Positions 1 through 8,299 are shown, counted from the stretch's first letter. The stretch: 20,530 nucleotides of DNA from Verrucomicrobiota bacterium (GCA_009885275.1 VFKY01000203.1:1-20530), one strand, 5' to 3'. Notes: generated by a model from the sequence alone, not told the origin. Made by a program: numbers and translations.

Positions 1-957
1 ATGGGACGCTGGTATCTGCGTGCGCTGGAACAAGAATCACGAGATGCTGGTGATGATCTTTTTGTCGCTACTGAGAGTCCACAGGTAACCACTGATGCCA
101 CGCCTCACACTGAAGGTGTCATCATCTATGTCCACCCCAGCTTGGAGCGGCTTCGAGTCCTGATCGCTTCCTCCCGCGCTCGCCTTGCCGAACTGGAAGC
201 GGCTTACACGTCTGAGAAGAATCACGTTTCCGCCCTCCAAGCCAGAATCTTCCGGCGCTTGCGTGAGCATTTTCAGATGCGTGACGTGCTGCGACTGGTG
301 GTGAGCTATCGCCAGACCTTCCTCGATACCCTGCTCCGTGAAGGTGAGGAAGAAGCGGAACGGGTTCGCGAGGAATATCAACAGGCCGATGCCCGCACCC
401 AGCGGGAATATGAGGACACCGGAGCGGCGATGGAATCCAAACGTCGTCTCTCCGACGATGAGGAAACCGAACTGAAGATACTTTGGCGTAAGCTCGTGAA
501 GTTCTTTCATCCTGACCGCTTCGCTGATGATCCTGAGAAACTGGAGACCTACACCAAGCTAACGGCAGCCATAAATGCCGCGAAAGATAGCGGTGATCTG
601 GAGACGCTGCGACAGATTGCGGACGATCCTGCTGGCTATGTCATGCGTCACGGCTGGACGGCGATTGACCTCGGCGACACTGATGAGCTTGAACAACTGC
701 AAAAGCTCTTCAACAGTCTCGAAGCTGAAATCATCAACGTCATCGAAGCCACCGATGCCCTCAAGGAAAGTCCCGACTACGAGCTATATCAGATCACCGA
801 GCAGAAGCCTGAAGTATTGGAGCGCGTCATCGAGCAACAGATAGAGAGCATCAGTGAAGAACTGACGAAACTTCAATCACAGGCAGAACGACTCGAGAAA
901 GAGATCGTGGAGTTGAGCGGAGCGGAGACGGGTTCGGAGATCAAATCAGAGACATAA
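1..957 (+). CDS. J-domain protein with flanking coiled coils (possibly 5'-truncated)
   Basis: The reading frame is open from the first base to a TAA at 955-957, 318 codons if the ATG at base 1 is the start. Because that ATG is the window edge, the true start may lie upstream. Residues about 155-210 resemble a DnaJ J domain: a helix with LWRKLVKFFHPDRF carries the HPD tripeptide at residues 170-172, the element that stimulates Hsp70 ATPase in known J proteins. The segments on both sides (about 48-150 and 225-310) are rich in Glu, Arg, Leu and Gln and look like long coiled coils. No Gly/Phe region, zinc-finger cysteines or membrane segment is visible, so it is not a canonical DnaJ. By family logic it is a dedicated DnaK co-chaperone or a scaffold using a J fold; its client is unknown. 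Its codons look more GC-rich than those of the following genes. Confidence 0.72.
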   Translation: MGRWYLRALEQESRDAGDDLFVATESPQVTTDATPHTEGVIIYVHPSLERLRVLIASSRARLAELEAAYTSEKNHVSALQARIFRRLREHFQMRDVLRLVVSYRQTFLDTLLREGEEEAERVREEYQQADARTQREYEDTGAAMESKRRLSDDEETELKILWRKLVKFFHPDRFADDPEKLETYTKLTAAINAAKDSGDLETLRQIADDPAGYVMRHGWTAIDLGDTDELEQLQKLFNSLEAEIINVIEATDALKESPDYELYQITEQKPEVLERVIEQQIESISEELTKLQSQAERLEKEIVELSGAETGSEIKSET

Positions 958-982
958 GACACAAGACTGTAAGACAAAAGAC
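957..982. repeat. AGAC microrepeat just after the J-domain gene
   Basis: AGAC occurs four times at 957, 964, 972 and 979, with spacings of 7, 8 and 7 bases. The first copy overlaps the last base of the stop codon. Seen directly; no function is assigned. It may be low-complexity drift. Confidence 0.5.
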
Positions 983-1266
983 GGGAATCGCGCGGTAGGA
1001 ATTTAGCATGGCTCCGTCCTTCCCTGTTTACATTTGGTGGAAGCATAAGGAGAACGCACTTCCAAGTGTGCTGAGGCGTTACACGATCTTAGCGTGTCTA
1101 TTGGCACGATCTGCCAACAAGAGCAAAGCGACGAGGGCGGCGCTTCTACTCTAGTTAAGCGACGAGGGCGGCGTATCTACTCTGGGTTTGATCGATACCG
1201 ACAATGCGGACGCTTTTTTTGTTTTGTCCTCTTGTCGCATGAAAGAATATCGCTAGCATTTGATTT
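958..1266. other. 309-base intergenic region with short hairpins and a direct repeat
   Basis: No convincing gene lies here. Besides the AGAC microrepeat and the 27-bp direct repeat listed separately, three small inverted repeats follow each other: CACTT/AAGTG (1057-1061 with 1064-1068, inside GCAC/GTGC at 1056-1059 and 1068-1071), ACACG/CGTGT (1081-1085 with 1093-1097) and TTGGC/GCCAA (1101-1105 with 1113-1117). The last two loops share the letters GATCT. They could fold as a structured leader upstream of the AI-2E gene or be remains of a repetitive element. No stem is followed by a T tract, so none looks like a terminator. Confidence 0.45.
1126..1183. repeat. 27-bp direct repeat, two copies, 31-base period
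   Basis: Copy 1 is 1126-1152 and copy 2 is 1157-1183, separated by four bases. Both begin AAGCGACGAGGGCGGCG and end TCTACTCT. They differ only at the two bases between these blocks (CT in the first, TA in the second). The units are more GC-rich than the surrounding spacer. Two copies without a variable spacer of CRISPR length do not make an array. The unit may belong to a dispersed intergenic repeat family, which is an inference. Confidence 0.8.
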
Positions 1267-2643
1267 GTGCGAAATATCCCCAGTGCATTTCAACTCAATA
1301 CTCTTTGGACCACCATCACGGCAGTCTGTTTTGCTGTGCTGGCCTACCTGCTGGTAAAGTTGATCTTTCTGATCACCGATATCGTCTCCTTTTTGCAACC
1401 CCTTCTCATCCCTTTCGCCATTGCCGGGGTTCTGGCTTACCTTTTGGAGCCCGTTGTCGCCCAGCTTGTAAAATGGAGAGTCAAACGTCAGCGCGCAGTG
1501 CTTCTGGTCTTCAGCCTGTTTACGGCATTGCTAGTGGGCATCTCCTTTATCATCATTCCAGCATTTGTGCAGCAGAGTGCCGATCTTTATAAGCTCTTCC
1601 CCGGCTATGCCAAGACAGTCAGCGGAGGTGTAACCAAGTATGCCAATGATTTAAACACGCGCATGCATAAGGATTTCGGAATCGACTTCTTGCGTTGGAA
1701 TTTGCATCCGAACGGAAATGTCACGGTGCCGGAAGTTGTTCCCCCCACCACACCTGTCGTGGAGCCCACCAACACCTTGCCGCCAGCGATCGCAAAGCCT
1801 CCCACGTCTTTGGAGAATCTTACCCTGTTTCCTTCCGTGGCCGATGCCGCCAAGCGCAAACTGGAGGAGGCAGAGGAGGCCAACGTCAATTTCACCTTGC
1901 AGGATCTGATCTCCGGCGATTTCATCAAAAATGCCATCCCGGTACTTGGAGCCAAACTCTGGCGCTTCATCACCAGCAGTCTCGGGGGATTCCTCGGGGT
2001 CTTCGGGTTTCTCCTCTCGATGATCATCGTTCCTCTGTATCTATATTACTTTCTTACCGAAGGGCCGAAAATTACTCAGAGTTGGTCAAACTATCTGCCC
2101 ATTCGTGCTTCCAAGTTTAAGGATGAAGTGGTGGGCACCCTGACCGAGATTAACCGATACCTCATCGCCTTTTTCCGTGGTCAACTGGTGGTTAGCCTGA
2201 TCAATGGGATCGCCACTGGCATCGGTCTTGAAATTGTGCGTCTGGACTTCGGGTGGCTGATTGGCTTAAGCCTCTGTGTCCTTGGTATCATGCCGTATCT
2301 GGGCATTGCCTTGTGCTGGATTCCTGCGGTAATTATTGCTTCTGTGCAAGGCAGTAGTTACCTGATCTCGGCTGACAGTCCTTGGTGGGTATTCCCATTA
2401 GTGGTTACGGCCATCTTTGCGGTAGTGCAGCAGGTTGACGGGCTTTTCATCACACCGAAGATTGTGGGGGAATCCGTGGGATTGCATCCCATGACAGTTA
2501 TCTTTTCGGTGTTTGCATGGTCGTTGGTGATGGGGGGCTTACTGGGTGCTATTCTCGCAGTGCCCATGACAGCAGCACTCAAGGTGCTCTTCCAGCGTTA
2601 CATCTGGCAACGGGCCGTGCAGCAGACCTTGGGCACCTCCTAA
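1267..2643 (+). CDS. AI-2E/PerM-family integral membrane protein
   Basis: The 458-residue product fits the AI-2E transporter (PerM/UPF0118) family. Two hydrophobic helices lie at about 14-60, one at about 78-100, and a C-terminal bundle at about 240-440. The C-terminal segment VDGLFITPKIVGESVGLHPM (residues about 390-409) matches the conserved P-(K/R)-(I/L)-(M/V)-G...LHP pattern of the family. Family members are proposed exporters of small molecules or cation/proton antiporters; autoinducer-2 transport should not be assumed. The soluble loop between TM3 and the C-terminal bundle carries a proline/valine/threonine-rich stretch (about 150-180) followed by a charged helix (about 190-207), which seems to be an insertion. 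The only plausible start is GTG at 1267. No purine-rich ribosome site precedes it. It is separated by 95 bases from the MoxR gene and probably is its own unit. Confidence 0.88.
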   Translation: MRNIPSAFQLNTLWTTITAVCFAVLAYLLVKLIFLITDIVSFLQPLLIPFAIAGVLAYLLEPVVAQLVKWRVKRQRAVLLVFSLFTALLVGISFIIIPAFVQQSADLYKLFPGYAKTVSGGVTKYANDLNTRMHKDFGIDFLRWNLHPNGNVTVPEVVPPTTPVVEPTNTLPPAIAKPPTSLENLTLFPSVADAAKRKLEEAEEANVNFTLQDLISGDFIKNAIPVLGAKLWRFITSSLGGFLGVFGFLLSMIIVPLYLYYFLTEGPKITQSWSNYLPIRASKFKDEVVGTLTEINRYLIAFFRGQLVVSLINGIATGIGLEIVRLDFGWLIGLSLCVLGIMPYLGIALCWIPAVIIASVQGSSYLISADSPWWVFPLVVTAIFAVVQQVDGLFITPKIVGESVGLHPMTVIFSVFAWSLVMGGLLGAILAVPMTAALKVLFQRYIWQRAVQQTLGTS

Positions 2644-2738
2644 ATACTCAGTTTGCGAAGAAATACCGCAGTTGCTGAAAAAAACAAACTAACGCTCGCG
2701 TTCGGGACGTTGTCTTATTAGCTTTTCCGAATTGCCAC

Positions 2739-3752
2739 ATGGAATCTATTACCTCCCCCCCACCCTCAAAAGTTACTTCCGTCACGCCTGAAGATATTCA
2801 TGCTGCTTCAGCGTGGGTAAAACCGCTCAGACAAGAAATTGCCCGAGTCCTCGTTGGACAAAACGAACTGGTCGATCGCCTCTTGGTTGCTCTGCTCACC
2901 AACGGACACGTTTTACTGGAAGGTGTACCGGGACTGGCTAAAACTCTGACCGTGCGAACTCTCGCATCTTGTCTTCATGCTCGATTCCAGCGCATTCAAT
3001 TCACGCCCGATCTTTTGCCCGCTGATGTCGTGGGCACCATGATTTATAATCCCCGAGAAGGAACCTTCAGTCCCCGTCTCGGGCCTGTGTTTGCCAATCT
3101 CGTGCTCGCCGATGAAATTAACCGTGCCCCTGCCAAGGTTCAAAGCGCTCTCTTGGAAGCCATGCAGGAGCGTCAAGTGACGATTGGTGACACCACTTAT
3201 CCGTTGCCGACACCCTTCGTAGTGCTTGCGACGCAAAACCCTATCGATCAAGAGGGAACTTACACCCTACCAGAAGCACAGTTGGATCGGTTTTTACTCA
3301 AAGTCCGTGTGGACTACCCCACTCCTGCGGAAGAACGCCTAGTGTTGGATCGCATGGCAACCTCAAACCCTAATCTTGAGGTGACTCCGGTGATTGAGAT
3401 TGCCGAAATCTCCAAGAGCCGCTCGCTGGTAAATGCGATTCATCTGCATGATAAAGTGAAGGATTATATCGTCTCTCTGATTCATGCGACTCGACACCCA
3501 GAGGTTGTGGCCTCACATCTCAAAAATCTAATTCGTTGCGGTGCTTCACCTCGTGGCACCATCAATCTTGCGCTGGCCGCCAAAGCCAATGCATTTCTTG
3601 AGGGACGAGATTATGCAACACCGAACGACGTTAAAACTCTGGCCACAGACATCTTGCGCCACCGTATTTTGCTCTCCTACGAAGCAGAAGCAGAGGGTGT
3701 GACCACTGAGGACATCATCACGCAATTACTGGATAAACTACCCGTTCCGTGA
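2739..3752 (+). CDS. moxR: MoxR-family AAA+ ATPase
   Basis: The 337-residue protein has the MoxR hallmarks: Walker A EGVPGLAKT at about 61-69, Walker B LVLADEINRAP at about 121-131, and sensor 1 ATQNPIDQEGTYTLPEAQLDRF in the expected place, followed by the C-terminal lid. MoxR ATPases act as chaperone-like motors on VWA-domain proteins, and here five downstream genes of that system follow directly. It is the first gene of the Bat operon. The next gene starts with a 4-base overlap (GTGA), suggesting translational coupling. The 95-base gap upstream (2644-2738) should hold the operon promoter, but I could not pick a convincing -35/-10 pair, and no Shine-Dalgarno sequence precedes the ATG. Length and motifs are normal for the family. 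Confidence 0.96.
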   Translation: MESITSPPPSKVTSVTPEDIHAASAWVKPLRQEIARVLVGQNELVDRLLVALLTNGHVLLEGVPGLAKTLTVRTLASCLHARFQRIQFTPDLLPADVVGTMIYNPREGTFSPRLGPVFANLVLADEINRAPAKVQSALLEAMQERQVTIGDTTYPLPTPFVVLATQNPIDQEGTYTLPEAQLDRFLLKVRVDYPTPAEERLVLDRMATSNPNLEVTPVIEIAEISKSRSLVNAIHLHDKVKDYIVSLIHATRHPEVVASHLKNLIRCGASPRGTINLALAAKANAFLEGRDYATPNDVKTLATDILRHRILLSYEAEAEGVTTEDIITQLLDKLPVP

Positions 3753-4657
3753 TTCCAATCACCAACAACGAAGAGCGAATAACGCGCATCTTAAAAAGGG
3801 TGCGGCGCATTGAATTGATTACCCGTGGGTTGGTGAAGGAATCTCTAGGAGGGGCTTATCACAGTCGGTTCAAGGGACAAGGCATCGAATTCGATGATTT
3901 TCGGGAGTATCAGCCTGGTGATGATGTTCGCTTCATCGATTGGAATGTCACCGCACGCATGAATGAACCGTTCATCCGCAAGTATATCGAAGAACGAGAA
4001 ATGTCAGTCCTACTGCTTGTCGATGTAAGTCGCTCTGGCGACTATGGCAGCGGAGAAGATAGCAAGCGCGAACGTGCTGCGGAGATTGCGGCCGTCTTTG
4101 CTTTCAGTGCTTTACAAAATCAGGATAAAGTTGGGCTAGTCATGTTCACCAACGAAGTGGAGTTCTATCTCCCCGCTCGTAAGGGATCGGCACAAGCACT
4201 GCGTATTGTTCGTGAAATACTCAACTATCAACCTCGGCGTCGAGGCACCGCTATAGAGCCCGCTCTTGAGCTTGCGATGAATCGCTTACCACATCGCGCA
4301 CTGGTGTTTCTCATCTCAGACTTCATGACGCAGTCCCCAATGAACCAATGGGAAAAGTCACTCCGCGCCACCGCTTCCAAACATGATGTTGTAGCGGTGC
4401 AAGTGCTAGATCCACGGGAGCTGGAACTTCCCAATGTAGGACGTGTATGCTTGGAAGATCCTGAAACCATGGAGCAGCTCATGATCAATACCTCTCTTCC
4501 TCATGTGCGAGCATCGTATTTGAATCGAGTCCAAAAAATGAATGACGAACTCCGCCTCACCCTTCGACGTAATAAGGTGGAATGCGTCTCCATCCAAACG
4601 GACACAGATTATCTCCCGGCTTTGAGAGCTTACTTTCGTTCCCGTAAACGCCGTTGA
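3749..4657 (+). CDS. DUF58 (VWA-like) protein of the MoxR/Bat operon
   Basis: The 302-residue product has the DUF58 signature: a basic N-terminus, then GQGIEFDDFREYQPGDDVR (about 43-61) and IDWNVTARM, followed by a VWA-like core starting LLLVDVSRSG. The metal-site pattern D-x-S-x-S is present at D92, S94 and S96. DUF58 proteins nearly always sit directly after MoxR genes and are thought to be its partner, but no enzymatic activity is known. No membrane helix is visible, so it is probably cytoplasmic. The start is GTG at 3749, overlapping the moxR stop by four bases. The next gene starts right at its stop codon. Confidence 0.93.
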   Translation: MIPITNNEERITRILKRVRRIELITRGLVKESLGGAYHSRFKGQGIEFDDFREYQPGDDVRFIDWNVTARMNEPFIRKYIEEREMSVLLLVDVSRSGDYGSGEDSKRERAAEIAAVFAFSALQNQDKVGLVMFTNEVEFYLPARKGSAQALRIVREILNYQPRRRGTAIEPALELAMNRLPHRALVFLISDFMTQSPMNQWEKSLRATASKHDVVAVQVLDPRELELPNVGRVCLEDPETMEQLMINTSLPHVRASYLNRVQKMNDELRLTLRRNKVECVSIQTDTDYLPALRAYFRSRKRR

Positions 4658-4659
4658 TT

Positions 4660-5373
4660 ATGAACGACTCTCCTCACAGGCCGGAATACTCCCTGCATCA
4701 TGTTTTGCATTTTGCATGGAAGACTCTGCTCTGGCGATTCAGCGTAGCCATATTGCTCTTGTTTAGTTTTGTTTCCCAAACGTGGTCACAACTATCCGCC
4801 GGGGCTCCTGATGAAGCACCCAAACTTACGCCCTTGCCTCATCCGGAAATTGCCAAAACAGTGATGCTGGAATCCGGAGTTTCCCCATGGATCATCGTGC
4901 TGGCTGTATTTGGATTACTCGCTCTGGCTACTCTTTTTATATGGCTCCTTTTTCGCAAGAAAATTGCCGTACCCCCTATCTCTCCGCCACCTTTAAAATA
5001 TGCGTTGGAAAGGTTAGAAAAACTCCGCTCTCAAGTAGATCAAATACCCCCATCAGAAGCAGCTCATCAAGTTTCCCTTATATTAAGAGACTATCAAATG
5101 GGGAGATATTCACTGCCTGCGCCATATCGAACTAGTGAAGAACTTTACGGCGTAAAGTCACTGGTTCACCGGGAGGAAATGCAGCAACGGTTTGCACCAA
5201 TTTCAGCCATCTATGACCGACTGGAGTTCGCTCCATTGGCAACAACAAAGGCTGACATCCTTAGTTTGATTGAGAGTGCCATTCAAGCCTTGCACGAGGA
5301 AAAACGCTATCAATCACCTCATTATAAAATTACAAAACCATCGCCCCCCTTATCGATGGAGCCCACGGCATAA
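4660..5373 (+). CDS. DUF4381-like membrane protein of the Bat operon
   Basis: This 237-residue protein has an N-terminal hydrophobic segment (about 25-44) that may be a signal or anchor, a short Pro-rich linker, a second strong transmembrane helix (about 76-99) ending in RKK, and a soluble C-terminal domain of about 130 residues. That domain contains LRDYQMGRYSLPAPYRTSEE, similar to the DUF4381 domain found between DUF58 and BatA genes in many MoxR operons. Its position between these two genes supports the call. Its role is unknown; a membrane adaptor is a reasonable inference. The start is ambiguous: ATG at 4660, two bases after the DUF58 stop, is preferred over an in-frame TTG at 4654 that overlaps that stop (TTGA). 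The two differ by two residues. Confidence 0.75.
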   Translation: MNDSPHRPEYSLHHVLHFAWKTLLWRFSVAILLLFSFVSQTWSQLSAGAPDEAPKLTPLPHPEIAKTVMLESGVSPWIIVLAVFGLLALATLFIWLLFRKKIAVPPISPPPLKYALERLEKLRSQVDQIPPSEAAHQVSLILRDYQMGRYSLPAPYRTSEELYGVKSLVHREEMQQRFAPISAIYDRLEFAPLATTKADILSLIESAIQALHEEKRYQSPHYKITKPSPPLSMEPTA

Positions 5374-5379
5374 ATTTTC

Positions 5380-6399
5380 ATGAGCATCCCCTTCTTCCCT
5401 GATCATCAACTGGCAAATCCATGGTGGCTCCTGCTGCTATTGACTTTGCCAATGTTTGCATGGTTGCGTGGTCGGATCGGTGCCTCGCCAGCGATGGCAT
5501 TCCCCGCTGTCAAACTGTTACAAAATCTTGGCAGCTCAAGACGGAACCGTTCGGGTGCTTTGTTTGCTAATCTTCTCTACCTCAGTCTTGTTTTTGCGAT
5601 CATCGCTCTTGCCAGACCTCAACGGATTATCTCAAGCGATGAAATAAAATCAGAGGGTATTGCCATCGTCGTAGCCTGTGATGTTTCACTGTCCATGTTG
5701 ATTCAGGATTTCTATATCGGCGGACAACAGGTGAACAGACTCACTGCGGCTAAACGTGTGATCACGGATTTCATCAAAGGACGTCCCAACGACCGTATCG
5801 GCATCGTAGCTTTTGCGGGTGCCCCCTATAATCCATGCCCGCCAACGCTCGATCATGAATGGTTACTCAAGAACATGGATCGCATTCAAACTGGCATCAT
5901 GGAGGATGGGACAGCCATTGGCTCTGGCATCGCTGCTGCGGCTCGTCGGCTTGATCAACAAAAGATCAAAAGTAAGGTGCTGGTATTACTTACAGATGGC
6001 GCAAACAACTCTGGAAAACTAAGCCCCCAAGATGCGGCACGTCTGGCGGCCACCTTGGGCGTTCGTATCTATACAGTGGCCATCGGGACACCTGGGATGC
6101 ACTTGATCCAACTGCCTAATGGACAGACTATCAACTCTGGCCGTCAGGAATTTGATACAGATACGCTGGAGGAGATTGCCAAGATCGGCAGCGGCAATTT
6201 TTACAAAGCCGAAGATCTATCCACGCTTGAAGGGATCTTTAAAACTATCGATGAACTAGAGAAGACTGAAATTCAACACCGAAAAATCGTACAAGCAGAT
6301 GATAAATTTTATTGGTTCCTTCTGATTGCAGCTTTGTTATGCTCAGGACATCTCCTTTGGAGACAAACCATTGGACGAACCGCCCCCGCTATCGCGTAA
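5380..6399 (+). CDS. batA: BatA, VWA-domain membrane protein
   Basis: The 339-residue product has the BatA layout: two N-terminal membrane helices (about 12-28 and 61-79), a von Willebrand factor A domain (about 92-290), and a C-terminal helix (about 311-327). The metal-ion-dependent adhesion site looks complete: D101-x-S103-x-S105, T178 and D206 in LTDGANNSG. The family-typical PYNPCPPTLDH segment is at about 149-159. BatA is a membrane-anchored VWA protein expected to work with MoxR and BatB. It was named for aerotolerance in Bacteroides, but the molecular role is unproven in most groups. It follows the DUF4381-like gene by 6 bases and precedes the BatB-BatC gene by 12 bases, so one transcript is likely. 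No ribosome-binding purine tract precedes the ATG. Confidence 0.93.
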   Translation: MSIPFFPDHQLANPWWLLLLLTLPMFAWLRGRIGASPAMAFPAVKLLQNLGSSRRNRSGALFANLLYLSLVFAIIALARPQRIISSDEIKSEGIAIVVACDVSLSMLIQDFYIGGQQVNRLTAAKRVITDFIKGRPNDRIGIVAFAGAPYNPCPPTLDHEWLLKNMDRIQTGIMEDGTAIGSGIAAAARRLDQQKIKSKVLVLLTDGANNSGKLSPQDAARLAATLGVRIYTVAIGTPGMHLIQLPNGQTINSGRQEFDTDTLEEIAKIGSGNFYKAEDLSTLEGIFKTIDELEKTEIQHRKIVQADDKFYWFLLIAALLCSGHLLWRQTIGRTAPAIA

Positions 6400-6411
6400 T
6401 CTATACTGCCA

Positions 6412-8295
6412 ATGAACTTTGCCGCCCCCAGTTTTGCTTATTTGCTATTTGCGCTCCCTGTTATCGCACTGCTAAAAATATGGGCAGATGTGCGAGCACA
6501 AAAAACATTGGCGGCTTTTGCCTCATCTGAACGGCTACGTAATTCACTGCTTGGGGGAGCTTCCGTATTTTGGTCGAGCCTTCACTTCGGACTACAATTG
6601 CTCGGTCTGGCTCTTTTTATCATCGCACTAACACGCCCACAGATAGGAGCTGAGGAACGAGTGGAGGAACAGACAGGACGCAATATTATCATCGCCATCG
6701 ACACCTCCAAATCCATGCTTGCTGATGATGTGAAACCCAACCGCCTTTCCCGCGCCAAGCTAGCCGCTCAGGATCTACTTGAAAAACTCCCAGGAGATCG
6801 CGTTGGGTTGATTGCTTTTGCGGGAAGATCGTTTTTACAAGCACCTCTAACGACCGATCATGAGGCCGTGATTGAATCTATCCAGGCGCTTGATCATACA
6901 ACGATTCCGCGCGGTGGAAGCAGCCTGGCTACCGCCATTGAGTTAGCACTCGAAACCATCAAAGCTGTACCCGGTAAAGAGCACGGCATGATTGTTTTTA
7001 GTGATGGTGAGGAAACCGATGCAAGGACACTTACTGCAGCCAAAGAAGCGGCCGATAAGCAGCTTCTGATCCTACCCGTTGGAATGGGTACAAGTGAGGG
7101 AGCATTGATCCCCAATCCTGATCCACAAAATCAAAGTGACTATGTGCGCGACGAAAAAGGCAATGTGGTAATGTCTCGCCTCGAATCAGGTATGTTACAG
7201 GAAGTAGCCCGCATCACTGGTGGAGAGTACATAGAACTCGCATCACAAGCGCTCACGCAGAACACGGTTAATCGTATTCTATCCAGTTTAGACAAACAAA
7301 AATCCGAGAGCCGCAAGGATTCCAGGCCCATTGAACGCTACCAGTGGCCCTTGTCCGCAGGTATTGCCTGCCTCATGATGTCTTTGTTTATGCGTCCCTC
7401 ATCAAGAAAAATAGCACGGGTTTCAGCAGCGCTTCCGATAGATCCACTTGCCACAGTGCATCATCAACAACGGCCCGTGGTGGCGATACTGCTATTGTTC
7501 ATTATCACTTCCTCCATGAGTCAACTTCAGGCTGAAATGAAGGAAGAAGCCTGGGTAAAAGATTACAGTCGATACTACAAGAAAGATGAAATCCCCGCAT
7601 CATTCCCTGACCTTGTTTATGGCGTTGGTTCCGCTTTGTTCGAGAAGAAGGATTACGAATCTGCCGTGAAAGCGTTTAGTGAAGCCCTAAAATCCAAGGA
7701 TGTGGAAGTGCAAAAGCGAGCACAACGTGCGCTAGCAACAACGCTCTATAATAAAGGTGATGAAATTTTGGCTAAGCAACCAGAGCAAACCATTAAAACA
7801 TGGACTGATGCACGGGATCATTTTGATTCCGCTTTAAAGCTTTCAAACAGTGATAGGGAGCTTCAAGAAAATCGCGATTTCATTCAAAAACGTCTTGATG
7901 AACTGAAAGAACAACAGAAGCAAAAGCAGGAACAAAAGGACAAGCAGAAACAAAAAGGCAAGGGCAAGGGCGAGGGCAAACCTGAAGAAGGCGAAGGCGA
8001 AGAGAATCAAGAACAGGAGCAAAAACCTCGCGATGGAGACAAATCTAAGGAGACCGATGCTCTACAAAAGAAAGAAGACGGAACGCTGCCGGAGGGAGAA
8101 TTGCGCGCTGGTGAAGCAGGTAAAGAGGGTGAGAAAGAAGCGCAACAAGCTTCTGCCGATCAGGATAAGCGCAATGACCAGACTGGATTCTCCCCTCAAG
8201 AAGCTCGCTCGCAGCTAAGAAATTATGCTGACGATCAGAAGTCCGTGCAGTTTCTTATGCGCCGTGAAAAACCATTGGGAGGCAAGGATTACTAA
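6412..8295 (+). CDS. batB: BatB-BatC fusion: VWA domain, TPR domain and charged tail
   Basis: One 627-residue reading frame joins two Bat proteins. Residues 1-330 are BatB-like: membrane helices at about 7-23 and 57-74, and a VWA domain with an intact metal site at D97-x-S99-x-S101, T174 and D198 (FSDGEE). A hydrophobic stretch at about 354-371, ending near an Ala-Glu, looks like an internal anchor or signal. Residues 380-480 resemble TPR repeats of BatC: ALFEKKDYESAVKAFSEALK, then a second related unit near 440-475. Residues about 498-600 form a very charged tail of Lys, Gln, Glu and Gly. The end (about 593-627, QEARSQLRNYADDQKSV...) resembles the conserved BatC C-terminus. BatB/BatC fusions are known in other phyla. 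I see no frameshift or internal stop at the junction. Confidence 0.9.
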   Translation: MNFAAPSFAYLLFALPVIALLKIWADVRAQKTLAAFASSERLRNSLLGGASVFWSSLHFGLQLLGLALFIIALTRPQIGAEERVEEQTGRNIIIAIDTSKSMLADDVKPNRLSRAKLAAQDLLEKLPGDRVGLIAFAGRSFLQAPLTTDHEAVIESIQALDHTTIPRGGSSLATAIELALETIKAVPGKEHGMIVFSDGEETDARTLTAAKEAADKQLLILPVGMGTSEGALIPNPDPQNQSDYVRDEKGNVVMSRLESGMLQEVARITGGEYIELASQALTQNTVNRILSSLDKQKSESRKDSRPIERYQWPLSAGIACLMMSLFMRPSSRKIARVSAALPIDPLATVHHQQRPVVAILLLFIITSSMSQLQAEMKEEAWVKDYSRYYKKDEIPASFPDLVYGVGSALFEKKDYESAVKAFSEALKSKDVEVQKRAQRALATTLYNKGDEILAKQPEQTIKTWTDARDHFDSALKLSNSDRELQENRDFIQKRLDELKEQQKQKQEQKDKQKQKGKGKGEGKPEEGEGEENQEQEQKPRDGDKSKETDALQKKEDGTLPEGELRAGEAGKEGEKEAQQASADQDKRNDQTGFSPQEARSQLRNYADDQKSVQFLMRREKPLGGKDY

Positions 8296-8299
8296 TTCA

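Noticed and set aside
37..510. 157-codon frame antisense to the J-domain gene
   Set aside because: It mirrors the coding strand of a protein with a recognisable domain; no family features of its own.
1126..1183. Start of a CRISPR array
   Set aside because: Only two units with a four-base gap, no variable spacers of normal length and no cas genes.
958..1266. tRNA or small ribosomal RNA gene in the first gap
   Set aside because: No cloverleaf or T-loop GTTCRANYC pattern found; only short hairpins.
1094..1357. 87-codon frame across the direct repeats into the AI-2E gene
   Set aside because: It runs out of frame into a supported gene and shows no recognisable domain; its repeat-coded part reflects the DNA repeat.
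1605..2027. 140-codon antisense frame inside the AI-2E gene
   Set aside because: Shadow of a well-supported membrane protein; composition is not protein-like.
1267..2643. Naming this gene as an autoinducer-2 exporter
   Set aside because: The family name is historical; substrate cannot be read from the sequence.
8225..8299. Upstream in-frame ATG extending BatD by 25 residues
   Set aside because: It overlaps the BatB-BatC gene by 71 bases and puts polar residues before the signal peptide; the ATG at 8300 fits better.
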